From assembly GCA_963742205.1 (NCBI GenBank), contig CAVUKZ010000009.1, positions 186,001 to 250,000 of the forward strand: a stretch of 64,000 bases of DNA, read 5' to 3'. The DNA comes from WHSW01 sp963742205. GTDB lineage: Bacteria; Actinomycetota; Thermoleophilia; Solirubrobacterales; 70-9. Below are positions 31,892-42,046 of this stretch, in pieces. Position 1 is the first letter of the stretch; each line of letters begins with the position of its first letter. The notes beneath the pieces were generated by a model. It was not told the origin of the DNA and ran no database searches. It saw only the letters and a program-made list of their open reading frames with translations. A program made the position numbers and the translations under genes.

Positions 31892-34879
31892 CTACCGCCC
31901 AGTCGCCGCCGGGCCCTCGGCGAGGCCATGCCGATGGGCGTAGGAGGCCGCCTCGGTGCGGTTCGCGGACTCGGTCTTGCGCAGGATGTTGCGGATGTGG
32001 TTGGCGGCGGTGTGCTCGCTGATGAACAGTTCGGCGCCGATCTCGCGGTTGCTCAGGCCGCGCGCGACCAGGCTCAGGATCTCGACCTCGCGGGCCGAGA
32101 GGCCGTCGGGAAGCTCGGGCGCCGGCATCGCGGAGCCGAGAGCCTGGGCTCGGCTCAGCAGCGTCGCCATGCCGATCCGTTCGGCGAGCTCCGTGGCCTC
32201 GGCGAGCAGCAGCATCCCGCGCTCGCGGTCGGATGAGTCGGGCCCGAGGAGCAACCGCGCGTACTCATAGGCCGTGTGGGCGAGCCAGGTCCCCGCACCC
32301 ATCCGCCGGTTGAGCTCGAGCGCCCGTTCGAAATGCTCGACGGCGGTCGCATGCTCCCCGAGGGTCGCCGCGAGCATGCCGAGGTAGCGATCGGCGGACC
32401 CGTAGTAGCCCACCAGGTGGCCGATCATCACGTTCGCGCCCGAGAGCGGTTCGAGCTCGGGGTAGACCATCGCGGCCATCTCGCGGTGCCCGAGCGCCGC
32501 GCAGGCGTCGGTGAGGTAGGTGAGGGAGGCGAGCCAGAGCGATTCGCGGAACTGATCGAGGCCCTCCTCGACGATCCGCGACAGTTCCGCGCGCGCCTCG
32601 TCCTCCATCCCGAGCTCGACCAGCAGCGACACGAGCCCGGGTCTCCATGGCCCGTGTTGGTGCTGATCGCCGGCGAGGATCCTGATCACCGGGGCGAGCG
32701 CCTCGAGCCGGCCCTGCTCGCGCACGATGCTGAACATCTGGATCCCGTGCACACCCGTGGCGTCGCGGCCGGTCAGGACGCGGCTCCACTCGTGCGAACG
32801 TCGCTGCGCCTCCTCCGCCTCCTCGAGCCTGCCGTCGCCGAGCGCGATCGCCGAGCGGTGGTGCTCGGCGACGTGCATCAAGAACGGCTGCGCGGTCTGC
32901 TCGGCGATCGCGCGGACGGCCTCGACCTGCGTCCGCGCCGAGTCGAGGTCGCCGATGGCAACGTAGGCGGGCACCAGCCAGGCCATGGCCTCGGCCCGGA
33001 TCTCGGTGTTGCCGAGGTCCGCGGCGATGTCTCGCGCCTCGGTGAGGTTCTCGAGGATCTCGTCGAGCGAGCTCAGCCCCCGGGACCAGTACGAGCGCAT
33101 GAGCACCGTCGCCAGCCCTCTGCGGTCGTCCAGCGCGCGCGCCATGTCGATCGCGCCCGCGCGGACGATGGCGGCCCGCTCGTGCTCGCCGCGAAAGTCC
33201 AGCGCCCGCGCGAGGCCACCGAGCAGGACGACGCGGAGCTCCGAGGTGCCGTCGCCGAGCGCCGTCGCCGCCTCCTCGAGCAGCTCCACGGCGCCCTCGT
33301 CGGCGATCCCCGGGCGCCAGCAGGCCTCCTCGTAGCCGACCGCCGCCCGTGTGAGCAGCTCGCCATCGCCGAGCTCCCGCGCGATCTCGCTCGCCGCGAC
33401 GAAAGCCCAGAGCGCGTCGCCCGCCTTGCCGGCGCGATGGCTGGCGGTGCCGAGCTCGAGGTAGATCTCCGCGCGCTCGCGCGGGTCAGCGATCCGCAGG
33501 TCGAGCGCGGTGTGCAGTCGCGCGGCCGCTTCGTCGAAGGCCAGGGCCGCGGCCGCCGCCCTGGCAGCGAGCAGGTTGTACCTGATGGCCCGCTCGGTCT
33601 CGCCCAGTGGGGCGGTGGCGGCGAAGTGGTGGGCGAGGTCGGCGAGGGCGCGGCCGCCACGCCCGTCGGCCCGCTCGAGCGCCTCGGCCACGCGCAGGTG
33701 GAGCTCGGCCCGGCGGATCGCGCTCAGCCGGTCGTAAAGCGCGCGGCGAACGAGCTCGTGCGTGAAGCGGTAGGAGAGGCCGGGCCCGGGCAGCTCCTCG
33801 AGCATCCCGCTGCGCACGGCCTCCTCGAGCGCCCCGGGCAGCTCTCCCGCGGCGGTCGGGTTGGCGTTGCGGAGGGTCGTCAGCTCAAACTCGCCCCCAG
33901 CCACCGCCGCCAGCTCCAGCAGATCGCTGGTCGCAGGCGCGAGCCGCGAGAGCCGCTGGCTGACCACCTCGCGGACGCTCTCCGGCGTGCCGAGCTCGGC
34001 CGGCGAGCGCACCAGGACGAGCCGGCCCTCGGCCACCGCCACCCCGTCCGTCTCGACCAGAGCGCGCCACAGCTCGCTGACCAGGAAGGCGTTGCCCTCG
34101 GTGAGGTCGCCGATCGTGCTCGCGAGCTCCGGTGGGCCGGCTCCGAGCTCGCCCCCGGCGGCGCGGCGCACGAACTCCGAGACCTCCTCGTCGGAGAGGC
34201 CGGCGAGTCCCATGCGGATCACGTCCTCGGACTGCCGCAGGTCGGCCAGGATCTCGGCGAGGGTGCCCGGAACGTCGGCTTCGGTGTCGCGGAAGGTGGC
34301 GACGATCAGGATCCGTCCGTCGCGCGCGGCCCGAGCACGGGCGAGATGGCGGAGGAGGAGCAGGGTGGGGGCGTCCGCCCAGTGCCCGTCCTCGACCACG
34401 AGCAGCAGCGGTCGCTCGGCCGCGATCGCCACCAGGAGGTCGGTGACCGCGGTGTGCAGCCGGTGGCGCTCCGTGTCCGGATCGGCCGCCACGGGCGCCG
34501 GTAGCTCGCCGATCCGGGCCGGGAGGCCGGGCACGAGGCGCGTGAGCTCCCCGCCGCCGGTCCCGACCGCGGCCCGCAGCTCCTCGGCGTCGGTCGTGCG
34601 CGCCAGCTGCTCGAGCGCCTCGACGAACGGGCCGTAGGGCGTGCGCACGACCGCGTCGCAGGCACCGAAGAGGACGAGGAGGCCCGCGTCGGCCGCCTCG
34701 GAGGAGATCTCGCGCACCAGGCGGCTCTTGCCCGAGCCGGGCTCGCCCCCCACGAGCACCGTGCGGCGCCCGGCGTTCGTCGCGCCACCGACCAGCGCCC
34801 GGAGGGTTTGCAGTTCGGCGGCGCGACCGACGAACGGAAGCGTCGGCGAGAGGCCGAGCGAACCGGGAAGGTCATCCAT
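31892..34879 (-). CDS. LuxR-family AAA regulator (LAL type), 995 aa
   Basis: Large ATP-binding LuxR regulator. Walker A GGEPGSGKSRL (residues 44-54), Walker B-like LLLVVEDGHWADAPTLLLL, an AAA_16 domain to about 300, then a long TPR-like region (helical, residues 390-900, e.g. YLELGTASHRAGKAGDALWA), and the C-terminal LuxR helix-turn-helix LSAREVEILSLVARGLSNRE with IGAELFISEHTAANHIRNIL. It may sense a ligand or protein partner and activate genes. The ATG at 34877-34879 is preferred because upstream in-frame starts would place the palindrome 34899-34916 inside the gene. Divergent from the BBE-type oxidase. Confidence 0.88.
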   Translation of the reverse strand: MDDLPGSLGLSPTLPFVGRAAELQTLRALVGGATNAGRRTVLVGGEPGSGKSRLVREISSEAADAGLLVLFGACDAVVRTPYGPFVEALEQLARTTDAEELRAAVGTGGGELTRLVPGLPARIGELPAPVAADPDTERHRLHTAVTDLLVAIAAERPLLLVVEDGHWADAPTLLLLRHLARARAARDGRILIVATFRDTEADVPGTLAEILADLRQSEDVIRMGLAGLSDEEVSEFVRRAAGGELGAGPPELASTIGDLTEGNAFLVSELWRALVETDGVAVAEGRLVLVRSPAELGTPESVREVVSQRLSRLAPATSDLLELAAVAGGEFELTTLRNANPTAAGELPGALEEAVRSGMLEELPGPGLSYRFTHELVRRALYDRLSAIRRAELHLRVAEALERADGRGGRALADLAHHFAATAPLGETERAIRYNLLAARAAAAALAFDEAAARLHTALDLRIADPRERAEIYLELGTASHRAGKAGDALWAFVAASEIARELGDGELLTRAAVGYEEACWRPGIADEGAVELLEEAATALGDGTSELRVVLLGGLARALDFRGEHERAAIVRAGAIDMARALDDRRGLATVLMRSYWSRGLSSLDEILENLTEARDIAADLGNTEIRAEAMAWLVPAYVAIGDLDSARTQVEAVRAIAEQTAQPFLMHVAEHHRSAIALGDGRLEEAEEAQRRSHEWSRVLTGRDATGVHGIQMFSIVREQGRLEALAPVIRILAGDQHQHGPWRPGLVSLLVELGMEDEARAELSRIVEEGLDQFRESLWLASLTYLTDACAALGHREMAAMVYPELEPLSGANVMIGHLVGYYGSADRYLGMLAATLGEHATAVEHFERALELNRRMGAGTWLAHTAYEYARLLLGPDSSDRERGMLLLAEATELAERIGMATLLSRAQALGSAMPAPELPDGLSAREVEILSLVARGLSNREIGAELFISEHTAANHIRNILRKTESANRTEAASYAHRHGLAEGPAATGR

Positions 34880-34898
34880 AACCGCGCCGCCTGGGACC

Positions 34899-34916
34899 AT
34901 AGTCAGATCTGACCAT
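34899..34916. promoter_or_regulatory. 18-bp near-perfect palindrome, candidate operator
   Basis: ATAGTCAGATCTGACCAT: the inner 12 bases GTCAGATCTGAC are a perfect inverted repeat and the outer AT/AT also pair, with one mismatch. Twenty bases upstream of the LuxR start and about 70 bases from the promoter of the divergent oxidase, so a dimeric HTH protein bound here could act on both. Confidence 0.55.
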
Positions 34917-34970
34917 CGGTGCCGGGCATTTACGCGCTCACGCACGGGTGCAAATGGATCAACTCGGGTC

Positions 34971-34999
34971 ATGACAGGCGGCTGCATGGGGCTTAGGTT
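34971..34999 (+). promoter_or_regulatory. Promoter of the BBE-type oxidase
   Basis: ATGACA (34971-34976), exact 17-base spacer, TAGGTT (34994-34999), 36 bases before the GTG with its AAGGAGG ribosome site. The best-formed promoter seen in the window. Confidence 0.55.
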
Positions 35000-35034
35000 G
35001 GAATCGAGACTCCCATAGCCATCAAGGAGGAAGC

Positions 35035-36432
35035 GTGAGCACCGTCACTTCACCCTCAGAGGCCGCCCGCCGGGAACTATCCGGTTTCGGCGGCGAGATC
35101 ATCGGACCAGACGACGCCGCCTATGACGAGGCGCGGGCCGTCTACAACGGCATGATCGACAAGCGTCCCGCCGTCATCGCGCGCTGCACGACCGCCGACG
35201 ACGTCGCCATGGTCGTGCGCTTCGCCGGCGAGCACGACCTGCCGCTCGCGATCCGCGGCGGCGGCCACAACGGCGGCGGCCTCGGCACTGTCGATGACGG
35301 CGTGGTCGTCGACCTCTCGCCAATGCGGGGCATCGGCGTCGACCCGGGTGCGCGCACCGTCACCGTCGAGGGTGGTGCGACCTGGGGCGAGGTCGACGCC
35401 CAGACCAACGAGCACGGCCTCGCGACCCCAAGCGGGATCATCTCGACCACCGGCGTCGGCGGCCTGACGCTCGTCGGCGGGCTCGGCCACCTCACCCGCA
35501 AGTGCGGGTTGGCGATCGACAACCTGGTCGCCGCCGAGATGGTGCTAGCCGACGGCGAGCGCGCTCGGGCAAGCGCGGACGAAAACCCCGACCTCTACTG
35601 GGCGATTCGCGGCGGCGGCGGCAACTTCGGCGTCGTCACCGAGTTCACGTTCAACCTGCACGAGGTCAACACGGTCGTCGCCGGGCCGACGTTCTGGTCG
35701 CTGGAGGACGGTGCCGAGGTGCTCTCTGCCTACCGCGACTTCATCCTCCAGGCTCCGCGGGAGCTAAACGGCTTCTTCCTCTACGGCTCGGTGCCGCCGG
35801 GCGATCCGTTCCCCGAGGAGCTGCACCTCCGCCAGGTCAGCGGGATCGTCTGGTGCTACGCGGGCGACGACGAGGAAGCGGCCGCCAAGGAGATGGCGCC
35901 GCTGCTCGAGCAGGTGCCGGAGCCGCTGCTGCACGGCGTGCAGCCGATGCCGCACCCGGCGCTCCAGGGCGCCTTCGACGGCGTCTACCCGAAGGGTGAC
36001 CAGTGGTACTGGCGGGCCGACTTCGTCAAGGAGATCCCCGACGAAGCGGTCGAGTTGCACGCCAAGTACGGGGCCGAGATGCCGACCTGGAAGTCGACCA
36101 TGCACATGTACCCGATCGATGGGGCGGCGCACGATCCGGGGCCAGCCGACACGCCGTGGGCATACCGCGACGCGAACTGGGGCTCGGTCTTCGCCGGCGT
36201 CGATCCCGACCCCGCGAACGTGCCCGCGATCCGCAAATGGAGCGTCGACTACCAGGAGGCGCTGCACCCCTACTCGGCCGGGGGCGCCTACCTCAACATG
36301 ATCATGGACGAGGGGCGCGACCGGGTCCGGGCGAGCTACGGCGACAACTACGACCGGCTCGCCGAGATCAAGACGAAGTACGACCCGGAGAACCGCCTCC
36401 ACATCAACCAGAACATCGAACCGAAGGCCTAG
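35035..36432 (+). CDS. BBE-like FAD-dependent oxidase, 465 aa
   Basis: GTG with AAGGAGG seven bases upstream. FAD_binding_4 domain: PAVIARCTTADDVAMVVRFA, LPLAIRGGGHNGGGLGTVDD where the His of GGGHN is the usual 8-alpha-N-histidyl FAD attachment, GGATWGEVDAQTNEHGLATP, TGVGGLTLVGGLGHLTRKCG and WAIRGGGGNFGVVTEFTF; C-terminal BBE segment ends YDPENRLHINQNIEP. The second (Cys) flavin link of 6-S-cysteinyl enzymes is not evident. Cytoplasmic oxidase of sugars, alkaloid-like or phenolic substrates. Probably regulated by the divergent LuxR protein. Confidence 0.9.
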   Translation: MSTVTSPSEAARRELSGFGGEIIGPDDAAYDEARAVYNGMIDKRPAVIARCTTADDVAMVVRFAGEHDLPLAIRGGGHNGGGLGTVDDGVVVDLSPMRGIGVDPGARTVTVEGGATWGEVDAQTNEHGLATPSGIISTTGVGGLTLVGGLGHLTRKCGLAIDNLVAAEMVLADGERARASADENPDLYWAIRGGGGNFGVVTEFTFNLHEVNTVVAGPTFWSLEDGAEVLSAYRDFILQAPRELNGFFLYGSVPPGDPFPEELHLRQVSGIVWCYAGDDEEAAAKEMAPLLEQVPEPLLHGVQPMPHPALQGAFDGVYPKGDQWYWRADFVKEIPDEAVELHAKYGAEMPTWKSTMHMYPIDGAAHDPGPADTPWAYRDANWGSVFAGVDPDPANVPAIRKWSVDYQEALHPYSAGGAYLNMIMDEGRDRVRASYGDNYDRLAEIKTKYDPENRLHINQNIEPKA

Positions 36433-36443
36433 CGCCGCGGTGT

Positions 36444-36476
36444 GCGGGCTCGCCCTCAGGTCGGGGGCGGGCCCGC
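36444..36476 (+). terminator. Terminator after the BBE-type oxidase
   Basis: GCGGGCTCGCCC (36444-36455) pairs with GGGCGGGCCCGC (36465-36476) around a nine-base loop, followed by TTTC. It lies 12 bases after the stop codon and argues that the next gene starts downstream of it. Confidence 0.7.
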
Positions 36477-36481
36477 TTTCG

Positions 36482-37045
36482 ATGGTGAGCATGCACACAC
36501 ATAGCCGCCTTGCGTTTTCACCCTGGGATCGAACGGGTACCTACGCAAACATGGCGGCGGGACTGGGATCAGATGCGCTCTTTTACGGTGATGAGCCGGA
36601 CTCTTTCGGCGGCGGTCGGGGTGAGCATCGGCAGCTGCCCTTTGCCGCAAGCCTCCGGGAGCCGCGCGGTGTAGTCGAGAGCTTCCCCTTTGACCGGTTC
36701 CAACTCAGCGCCGTGCGCCGCTTCGTCGACGCCGCGGCCGCCGAGGCGGGGGTCGACAGGGCGCGACGTGGCGACATTGTCCTGGCCGCGAGCGAGCTGG
36801 CCGCGAACAGCGTCGTCCACGGCGGTGGCACCGGCGAGGCGCGCGTGTGGCCCGAGCCCGGCGCCTTTGTCTGCGAGGTCGTCGACAGCGGCGTGATCGC
36901 CGACCCGATGGTCGGCAGGCGCCGGCCGAGCCCCGAGCAGCTGAACGGTCGTGGACTGTGGATTGTCGCCCAGATCGCCGATGCGCTCGATGTGCACTCG
37001 GATGAGGACGGCAGTACGGTGCGTTTCCGCATTGACCTGAATTAA
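36482..37045 (+). CDS. Anti-sigma regulatory factor-like ATP-binding protein, 187 aa
   Basis: C-terminal HATPase_c_2 domain of the RsbW/SpoIIAB type: PFDRFQLSAVRRFVDAAAAE, N-box VLAASELAANSVVHGGG and G-box RRPSPEQLNGRGLWIVAQIA. Kinases of this type phosphorylate STAS anti-sigma antagonists or hold sigma factors. The N-terminal 60 residues (TGTYANMAAGLGSDALFYGD) resemble a shortened MEDS-type sensor. Start uncertain: an ATG at 36482 is used because a GTG at 36440 would lie in the terminator; 36551 is also possible. An STAS protein occurs 5 kb away in the tRNA-Cys element but is not adjacent. Confidence 0.7.
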   Translation: MVSMHTHSRLAFSPWDRTGTYANMAAGLGSDALFYGDEPDSFGGGRGEHRQLPFAASLREPRGVVESFPFDRFQLSAVRRFVDAAAAEAGVDRARRGDIVLAASELAANSVVHGGGTGEARVWPEPGAFVCEVVDSGVIADPMVGRRRPSPEQLNGRGLWIVAQIADALDVHSDEDGSTVRFRIDLN

Positions 37046-37091
37046 CCGCCTGCCATACTCCTCGGACGCAGGGAGCGAACCGGAGGGGTGC

Positions 37092-40000
37092 ATGGAAGCC
37101 AAGTGGGGGCACGAGGTAGGCCAGCCGATGACGCGGTGGATGGCGCTGCTCATGTGCGTCGCCTGTGTTGTCGTCGCGGGGCTGATTCCAGCATCAGCGA
37201 ACGCAGGCGAGCGGGCGACCGCGGAGCTGGCGCGGAGCCTCGGTCCGCTTGGGACCGTCGACCTCGACCCTGCCACCGGCACGCCCCGCAACGTCGCCCG
37301 CGTGGACGGCTTCCTCACCGGTCCCAGCGAGCGCTCACCCGAGTCGATCGCGCTCGGCTATGTGAGCGCGCACGAGGCCGTCTTCGGACTCGACCCCGAC
37401 GATCTCGCCGGCCTGCGCCTCAGTAATCGATACCGCGACGCCCTCGGCACGACCCACCTCGCGTGGGCGCAGGTCGCCGGCGGGGTCCCGACCATGGACA
37501 GCGGCCTGCGCGCGGCGGTGAGCGAGCGCGGACGGCTGATCAACGTCCAGGGCTCTCCGGTTCGCGACCTCGCGCTGCGGTCGACTGTGCCAAAGCTCGA
37601 CGCGAGCGAGGCGTTGGCCGCGGCGCGAGGCGACGCCGGCGCCCGCGGCGCTGCGCCCGCGGTTCGCGCGGTTGGCGGCGGCGCCCGACGCACGACGGAC
37701 TTCGCCGGTGACAACTCGGCGCAGCTGGCGATCTTCACCGGCGCCCATGGCCCACGGCTCGCGTGGCGGGTGCGAGCGAAGAGGTCGTCAACCCAGATCT
37801 ACGACTACGTGATCGACGCGCGCACGGGCGCCGTGCTCAGCCGCGACAACACGGTCGAGTTCGCCACCGGGCAAGCCTGGGACTACTTCCCTGGGCCAAT
37901 TCCCTTCAACAACTCGGGCACGGCGACGAGCCGCGACTTCACCGCCCCGGGATGGCTGGCGTCGAACGCGACGACCCTCTCCGGCAACAACGCCCACACG
38001 TACTTCGACCTGCTCGACGACAACACCCCAGCCGCCGGCGACGAGGTGCCGCCGAGCAGCGGCAGCAATTGGAACTACTCGCTGAGCCGGTTCAACGACG
38101 ACAGCTTCTTCGTCAACTGCTCGATCAACTTCCCCTGCTCGTGGGACTCGGGTGTGGCCAACAGCTGGCAGACGAACATGAAGCAGAACGGGACGCAGCT
38201 CTTCTACTTCGTCAACCGCTGGCACGACTGGCTGGCCCAGAACCCGATCTCCTTCACCGAGGCCGCCGGCAACTTCCAGGTCACAAATTCGAGCGGCCAG
38301 GGCGTCGGCGGCGACGCCGTGCAGGCCCAGGCGCTCGACGGCGCCAACACCGACAGTGGCTTCCCCGACGCCGGCCATTTCAACACCGCGAGCATGTCCA
38401 CCGGCCCTGACGGGACGCCGCCCAGGTTGCAGGTAGATCTCGGCACCGGCCAGGCGCCGAACGGGGGCGACGTCAACAACGGCGACGACGCCTCGATCGT
38501 CTACCACGAGCTCACCCACGGCCTGTCCTCGCGGCTGGTCACCGACAACGACGGTAACCCGGCGCTCAACACGAGCCAATCGGACGCCATGGCCGAGGGG
38601 TGGAGCGACTGGTACGCGATGGACTTTCTCACGGCCCAGGGCTTTGACGCCGACAACGCCGAGATCGGCGACGTCAACGTCGGCTTTTACATCGCCGGCG
38701 GCGTGGGCTTGCGCACGCAGCCGCTGGATTGCCCGGTCGGCTCCAGCGACACTGACTGCACGAACTTCAACGGCGCCGGTGACGGTGGCTACGGCTACGA
38801 CGACTACGGCAGCGTTGTGGGCACCCCCGATCCGCACGCCGACGGCGAGATCTGGGCGCAGACGCTGTGGGAGCTGCGCCAGCGGCTGATCGCCAAGTAC
38901 GGCGCGGTCGCCGGGCGCCAGCGCGCCGAGACGTACATCACTCGAGCGATGGAGCTCTCGCCGCCCGACCCATCGTTCGTCGACATGCGAAACGCGATCC
39001 TTCAGGCCGAGACGGTTGCCACCGCCGGTGGCGGCCCGTTCGCCGGCACTGACGACGACGACGTGCTCTGGCAGACGTTCGCCGGTCGCGGCCTCGGCTA
39101 CTTCGCCGGCACCCTCGACGGGGACGACGTCGAACCCGATCGCGAACTTCAACGCAGCCGCCCGCCCCCGGCGCGCCGAAGGGCAACCTGCACGGGACGG
39201 TGGCGCTCCAGGACGGCGGCGGGCCGGCAGCCGGCGTGCGGGTCGAGATCGGCGGCCACAACTCCGGGTTCGCGAGCGACTTCGCCGCGACCACCAACGC
39301 ATCGGGTGCCTACACGATCCCGAACGTCCCCAACGGCACGTACCCGTACGTGTTCGTCGGCGGGCAGGGGTACGACCGGACGTTGGTCAGCAACGTGACC
39401 GTGAGCGGCGCGACCACGAGGAATTTTGCCGCGCGCCGCAACTGGGCCGCCGCCGCGGGCGGCGGCGCGGTGCAGACGTTCTCGCCGCCCAATCTCACTG
39501 CCAACGGCTGCGGGCCCGGGGGAGCGATCGACGGCTCGCAGAAGACCGGGTGGGGCAGCACCTCGCCCACCAGCAGCCAGGGGCCCGGTGGTGCGAAGCA
39601 GATCACGATCCGGCTCCCGGAGCCGATCACCCTGAGCCAGTACGCGGTCGATCCGGGCGCCACCTGCGGCGACGACGACAACGCGTCGGTCGGGTCGTAC
39701 AAGATCGAGACATCCCCCGACGGGACGGCCTTCACCCAGACCAACTCGGGCGCCTTCACGGCCGGCAGCAACCACCACCTCACCACGCTGATCCCGGGCG
39801 CGGGGACGGCGAACGTCCGCTATGTGCGGTTCACGATGCTCGGCACCCAGAGCAGCGCCGGCGACGGCGCCGACTGGATGGACATGTCCGAGCTGAAGGT
39901 CTATGGGGTGGCGGCCGCCGACACGACCCGCCCGCGAGCGAAGCCGCCCGCGACGCAGCTGCGTGAGGGGTCGGCCCTGGGCGCGGACACCACGGGCGAG

Positions 40001-40621
40001 TCGCTACCCGTGCACCTGGCCTGGGCGCGCGGCAGCGACGACACCAGCGCCGCGGACGACCTGCTCTATCGGCTCCAGCGGCGGACCGACGGTGGCGCGT
40101 ACACGAACGTCACCGGCTTCCGCGCGGCGCGCACGGCGGACCTCCAACTGGCGCCGGGCCACGACTACCGGTTCCGGGTCCAGGCCCGTGACGAGGCGGG
40201 CAACGCGAGTCGTCCCGCTACCGGACCCGAGTTCAGCACGGCCGTGCGCCAGGAGAACGCGGCCTCGCTCACCTACGGCGCCGGATGGCTGGCGCGCGCG
40301 GCGCGTGCGACGGCTTACGGCGGCTTCCTGCGGCCGACCGCGACGGTCAACGCGTCGGTCAACAGCCGCTTCAGCGGGCGTGCGGTGGGCGTGGTGATGC
40401 CACGCGCCGACAACCTCGGGTCAGCTCAGATCTGCCTCACCGATCTCACCGCAGGCACGGCGGCCGCCTGCCGGACGATCGACCTCAGTCCGGCGACCGG
40501 AACCGGCGTGCGCAAGCTCGTCTACGAGGAGCACGGCCTGGACCCGAGCCACACCTATCGAGTGGCGGTCAAGGACACCGCGGGTCGGATCGAGCTCGAC
40601 GCGCTGGCGCTGCTTCAGTAG
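37092..40621 (+). pseudogene. Secreted M36 (fungalysin) metallopeptidase, two indels
   Basis: ATG after GGAGGGG; signal peptide MALLMCVACVVVAGLIPASA. Propeptide to about residue 270; M36 catalytic domain with zinc site HELTHGLSSRL (His475, His479) and Glu502 in AMAEGWSDWYAMDF. Then a carboxypeptidase-regulatory-like beta domain (VALQDGGGPAAGVRVEIGG), a discoidin-like F5/8C domain (SYKIETSPDGTAFTQ) and an Fn3-like module. The reading frame changes twice, near 39135-39137 and 39157-39168, each by one extra C in a C run, just after the peptidase domain. Removing both gives 1175 residues. Probably intact in vivo. Secreted protein degradation. Confidence 0.85.
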
Positions 40622-40628
40622 TCGCGGC

Positions 40629-41441
40629 TCAGGCGGTCAGAAAGGAGGCGATCTCCTCGGCGCAGCGCTGGCGCCGCTCCTCGATCACGAAATGCCCGGC
40701 GCCCTCGAGCACGACGAGCCTCGAGTCCGGGAGCTCGCGTTCGAACCGCCGCGCGCCGCTGACCGGGGCGAACTGGTCGTCGCCTCCCCAGAGGATGAGC
40801 GCCGGTACGCCGAGCTGCGCGAGCTTGCCCTGCCAGGGCTCGAGCTTCGCGAAGTCCATCGAGCGGTAGAAGTCGAGCGTCGTGCGCTGCCCGCGACCGT
40901 CCGCAAACGGTTGCCAGTAGGCGTCGATGTCCTCGTCGCTGAACGCATCTTCGCCCGAGGAGCGCAGGAGGCCGGCGAAGCCGTCACGGTCGATCGCTGC
41001 GACGAGCTCCTCACCCTGCTCCGAGCGCACCGCTTCGGCCATCCCGTGCCAGCGGCCGTCGGCGAAAAAGCCCGTGTCCGAGATCACCAGCGCCTCGACC
41101 GCTGCGGGGTGGTCGCACGCCCAGGCGAGCCCGACGAAGCCGCCCCAGTCGTGTACGCAGATCGCGGCCCGCCCGAGCCCGATGTCATCGGCGAAACGGG
41201 TGAACGCCTCGAGGTTGGCCTCAAACGTCTGCGGGCCGTCGGAGCGCGAGTCGCCGAGCCCGTAGAGGTCGGGGGCGATCGCGCGGCGCCCGCCGGCGGC
41301 GAGCGCCTCCATCACGGCCGTCCACATCCGCGAGCTCTCCGGGTAGCCGTGCAGGCAGACCACCGGCGCGCCCGTCTCGGACGCCGGCGCGACCTCGCGA
41401 TAGGCGATGCCGCCGCTTCGTCTGACCTCGACCTCGCTCAT
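40629..41441 (-). CDS. Haloalkane dehalogenase/epoxide hydrolase-like enzyme, 270 aa
   Basis: Alpha/beta-hydrolase with an Asp nucleophile: VVCLHGYPESSRMW (oxyanion), Asp98 in AAICVHDWGGFVG, acid region LILWGGDDQFAPV and His in LEGAGHFVIEE. The HDWGG motif with a cap region (YWQPFADGRGQRTTLDFYRS) places it near haloalkane dehalogenases and epoxide hydrolases. The second halide-binding Trp is that of HDWGG. Cytoplasmic. Convergent with the M36 gene. Substrate unknown. Confidence 0.85.
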   Translation of the reverse strand: MSEVEVRRSGGIAYREVAPASETGAPVVCLHGYPESSRMWTAVMEALAAGGRRAIAPDLYGLGDSRSDGPQTFEANLEAFTRFADDIGLGRAAICVHDWGGFVGLAWACDHPAAVEALVISDTGFFADGRWHGMAEAVRSEQGEELVAAIDRDGFAGLLRSSGEDAFSDEDIDAYWQPFADGRGQRTTLDFYRSMDFAKLEPWQGKLAQLGVPALILWGGDDQFAPVSGARRFERELPDSRLVVLEGAGHFVIEERRQRCAEEIASFLTA

Positions 41442-41485
41442 CCGTCCACCCTAATCGGCCCCTCGCGACATACTGCGCGACGGCG

Positions 41486-41887
41486 ATGTCGCAGGAGAAC
41501 GTGGAGCTTGTCCGCGGCGCGTTTCAGGTGTTGGCGGCTGAAGGAGTCGAGGCCTCGTTGTCCTTCTTCGCGCCCGAATGCGTCTGGTACACGACCGACC
41601 GTTGGCTCGACGGTTCCGCCTACCGCGGGCACGATGGCATCCGCGAACTGGACGCGGCTTTCGCCGAGAACTTCGATGACTGGCGCTTCGAGGTCCGCGA
41701 CATCCGCGACGCGCAAGATCGGGTCGTGGCGCTGACCGACATGGTTGGACGAATCAGGGGCTCTGGGTCGTCGGTCAGCCAGTCTGTGGGCTTCGTCATT
41801 TCCGATTTTCGTGGCGGGACGATGGGGAACATCAGGGCCTTTGCCACGTGGGCCGACGCCCTCGATGCCGCCGGGCTGTCGGAGTGA
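41486..41887 (+). CDS. SnoaL-like (NTF2-fold) protein, 133 aa
   Basis: Starts MSQENVELVRGAFQVLAAEG, the usual opening of bacterial SnoaL-like proteins, with ECVWYTTDRWLDG, YRGHDGIRELDAAF and an end ADALDAAGLSE. Small-molecule cyclase, isomerase or steroid-delta-isomerase-like pocket; function not assigned. Located 83 bases before tRNA-Cys; a second 3' end of this family occurs inside the element at 47728-47790. Confidence 0.8.
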   Translation: MSQENVELVRGAFQVLAAEGVEASLSFFAPECVWYTTDRWLDGSAYRGHDGIRELDAAFAENFDDWRFEVRDIRDAQDRVVALTDMVGRIRGSGSSVSQSVGFVISDFRGGTMGNIRAFATWADALDAAGLSE

Positions 41888-41969
41888 GGAAGAAGGCAAG
41901 CGGAGGGCTAAGCTGTCCGCCGCGCGTCTGGCCGGGTGGCCGCACATTTTGGCTTAGATAAGCGACTCT

Positions 41970-42040
41970 GGCGCCTTGGCGGAGTGGTTACGCAGCGGCC
42001 TGCAAAGCCGTTTACGCCGGTTCGATTCCGGCAGGCGCCT
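41970..42040 (+). tRNA. tRNA-Cys (anticodon GCA)
   Basis: Acceptor stem GGCGCCT (41970-41976) pairs with AGGCGCC (42033-42039); anticodon arm CGGC-CTGCAAA-GCCG with anticodon GCA; T arm GCCGG-TTCGATT-CCGGC. Discriminator base T (42040) is the strong Cys identity element. CCA is not encoded. Its 3' part is duplicated 6.6 kb downstream and marks the end of an integrated element. Confidence 0.95.
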
Positions 42041-42046
42041 TCGGCT
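41996..42046 (+). repeat. Left 51-bp att repeat
   Basis: Runs from the 5' side of the tRNA-Cys anticodon stem to TCGGCT just past the tRNA. Identical to 48598-48648. Here it is part of the complete tRNA, so this is the attL-like end. Confidence 0.85.

Noticed and set aside
32276..34504. 742-codon open frame on the plus strand across the LuxR gene
   Set aside because: Antisense shadow of the regulator: Arg/Gly/Pro-rich, without any family motif, produced by third-position GC bias.
37788..39302. 504-codon open frame on the minus strand
   Set aside because: Antisense of the M36 peptidase gene, which has clear zinc motifs; the frame has no domain.
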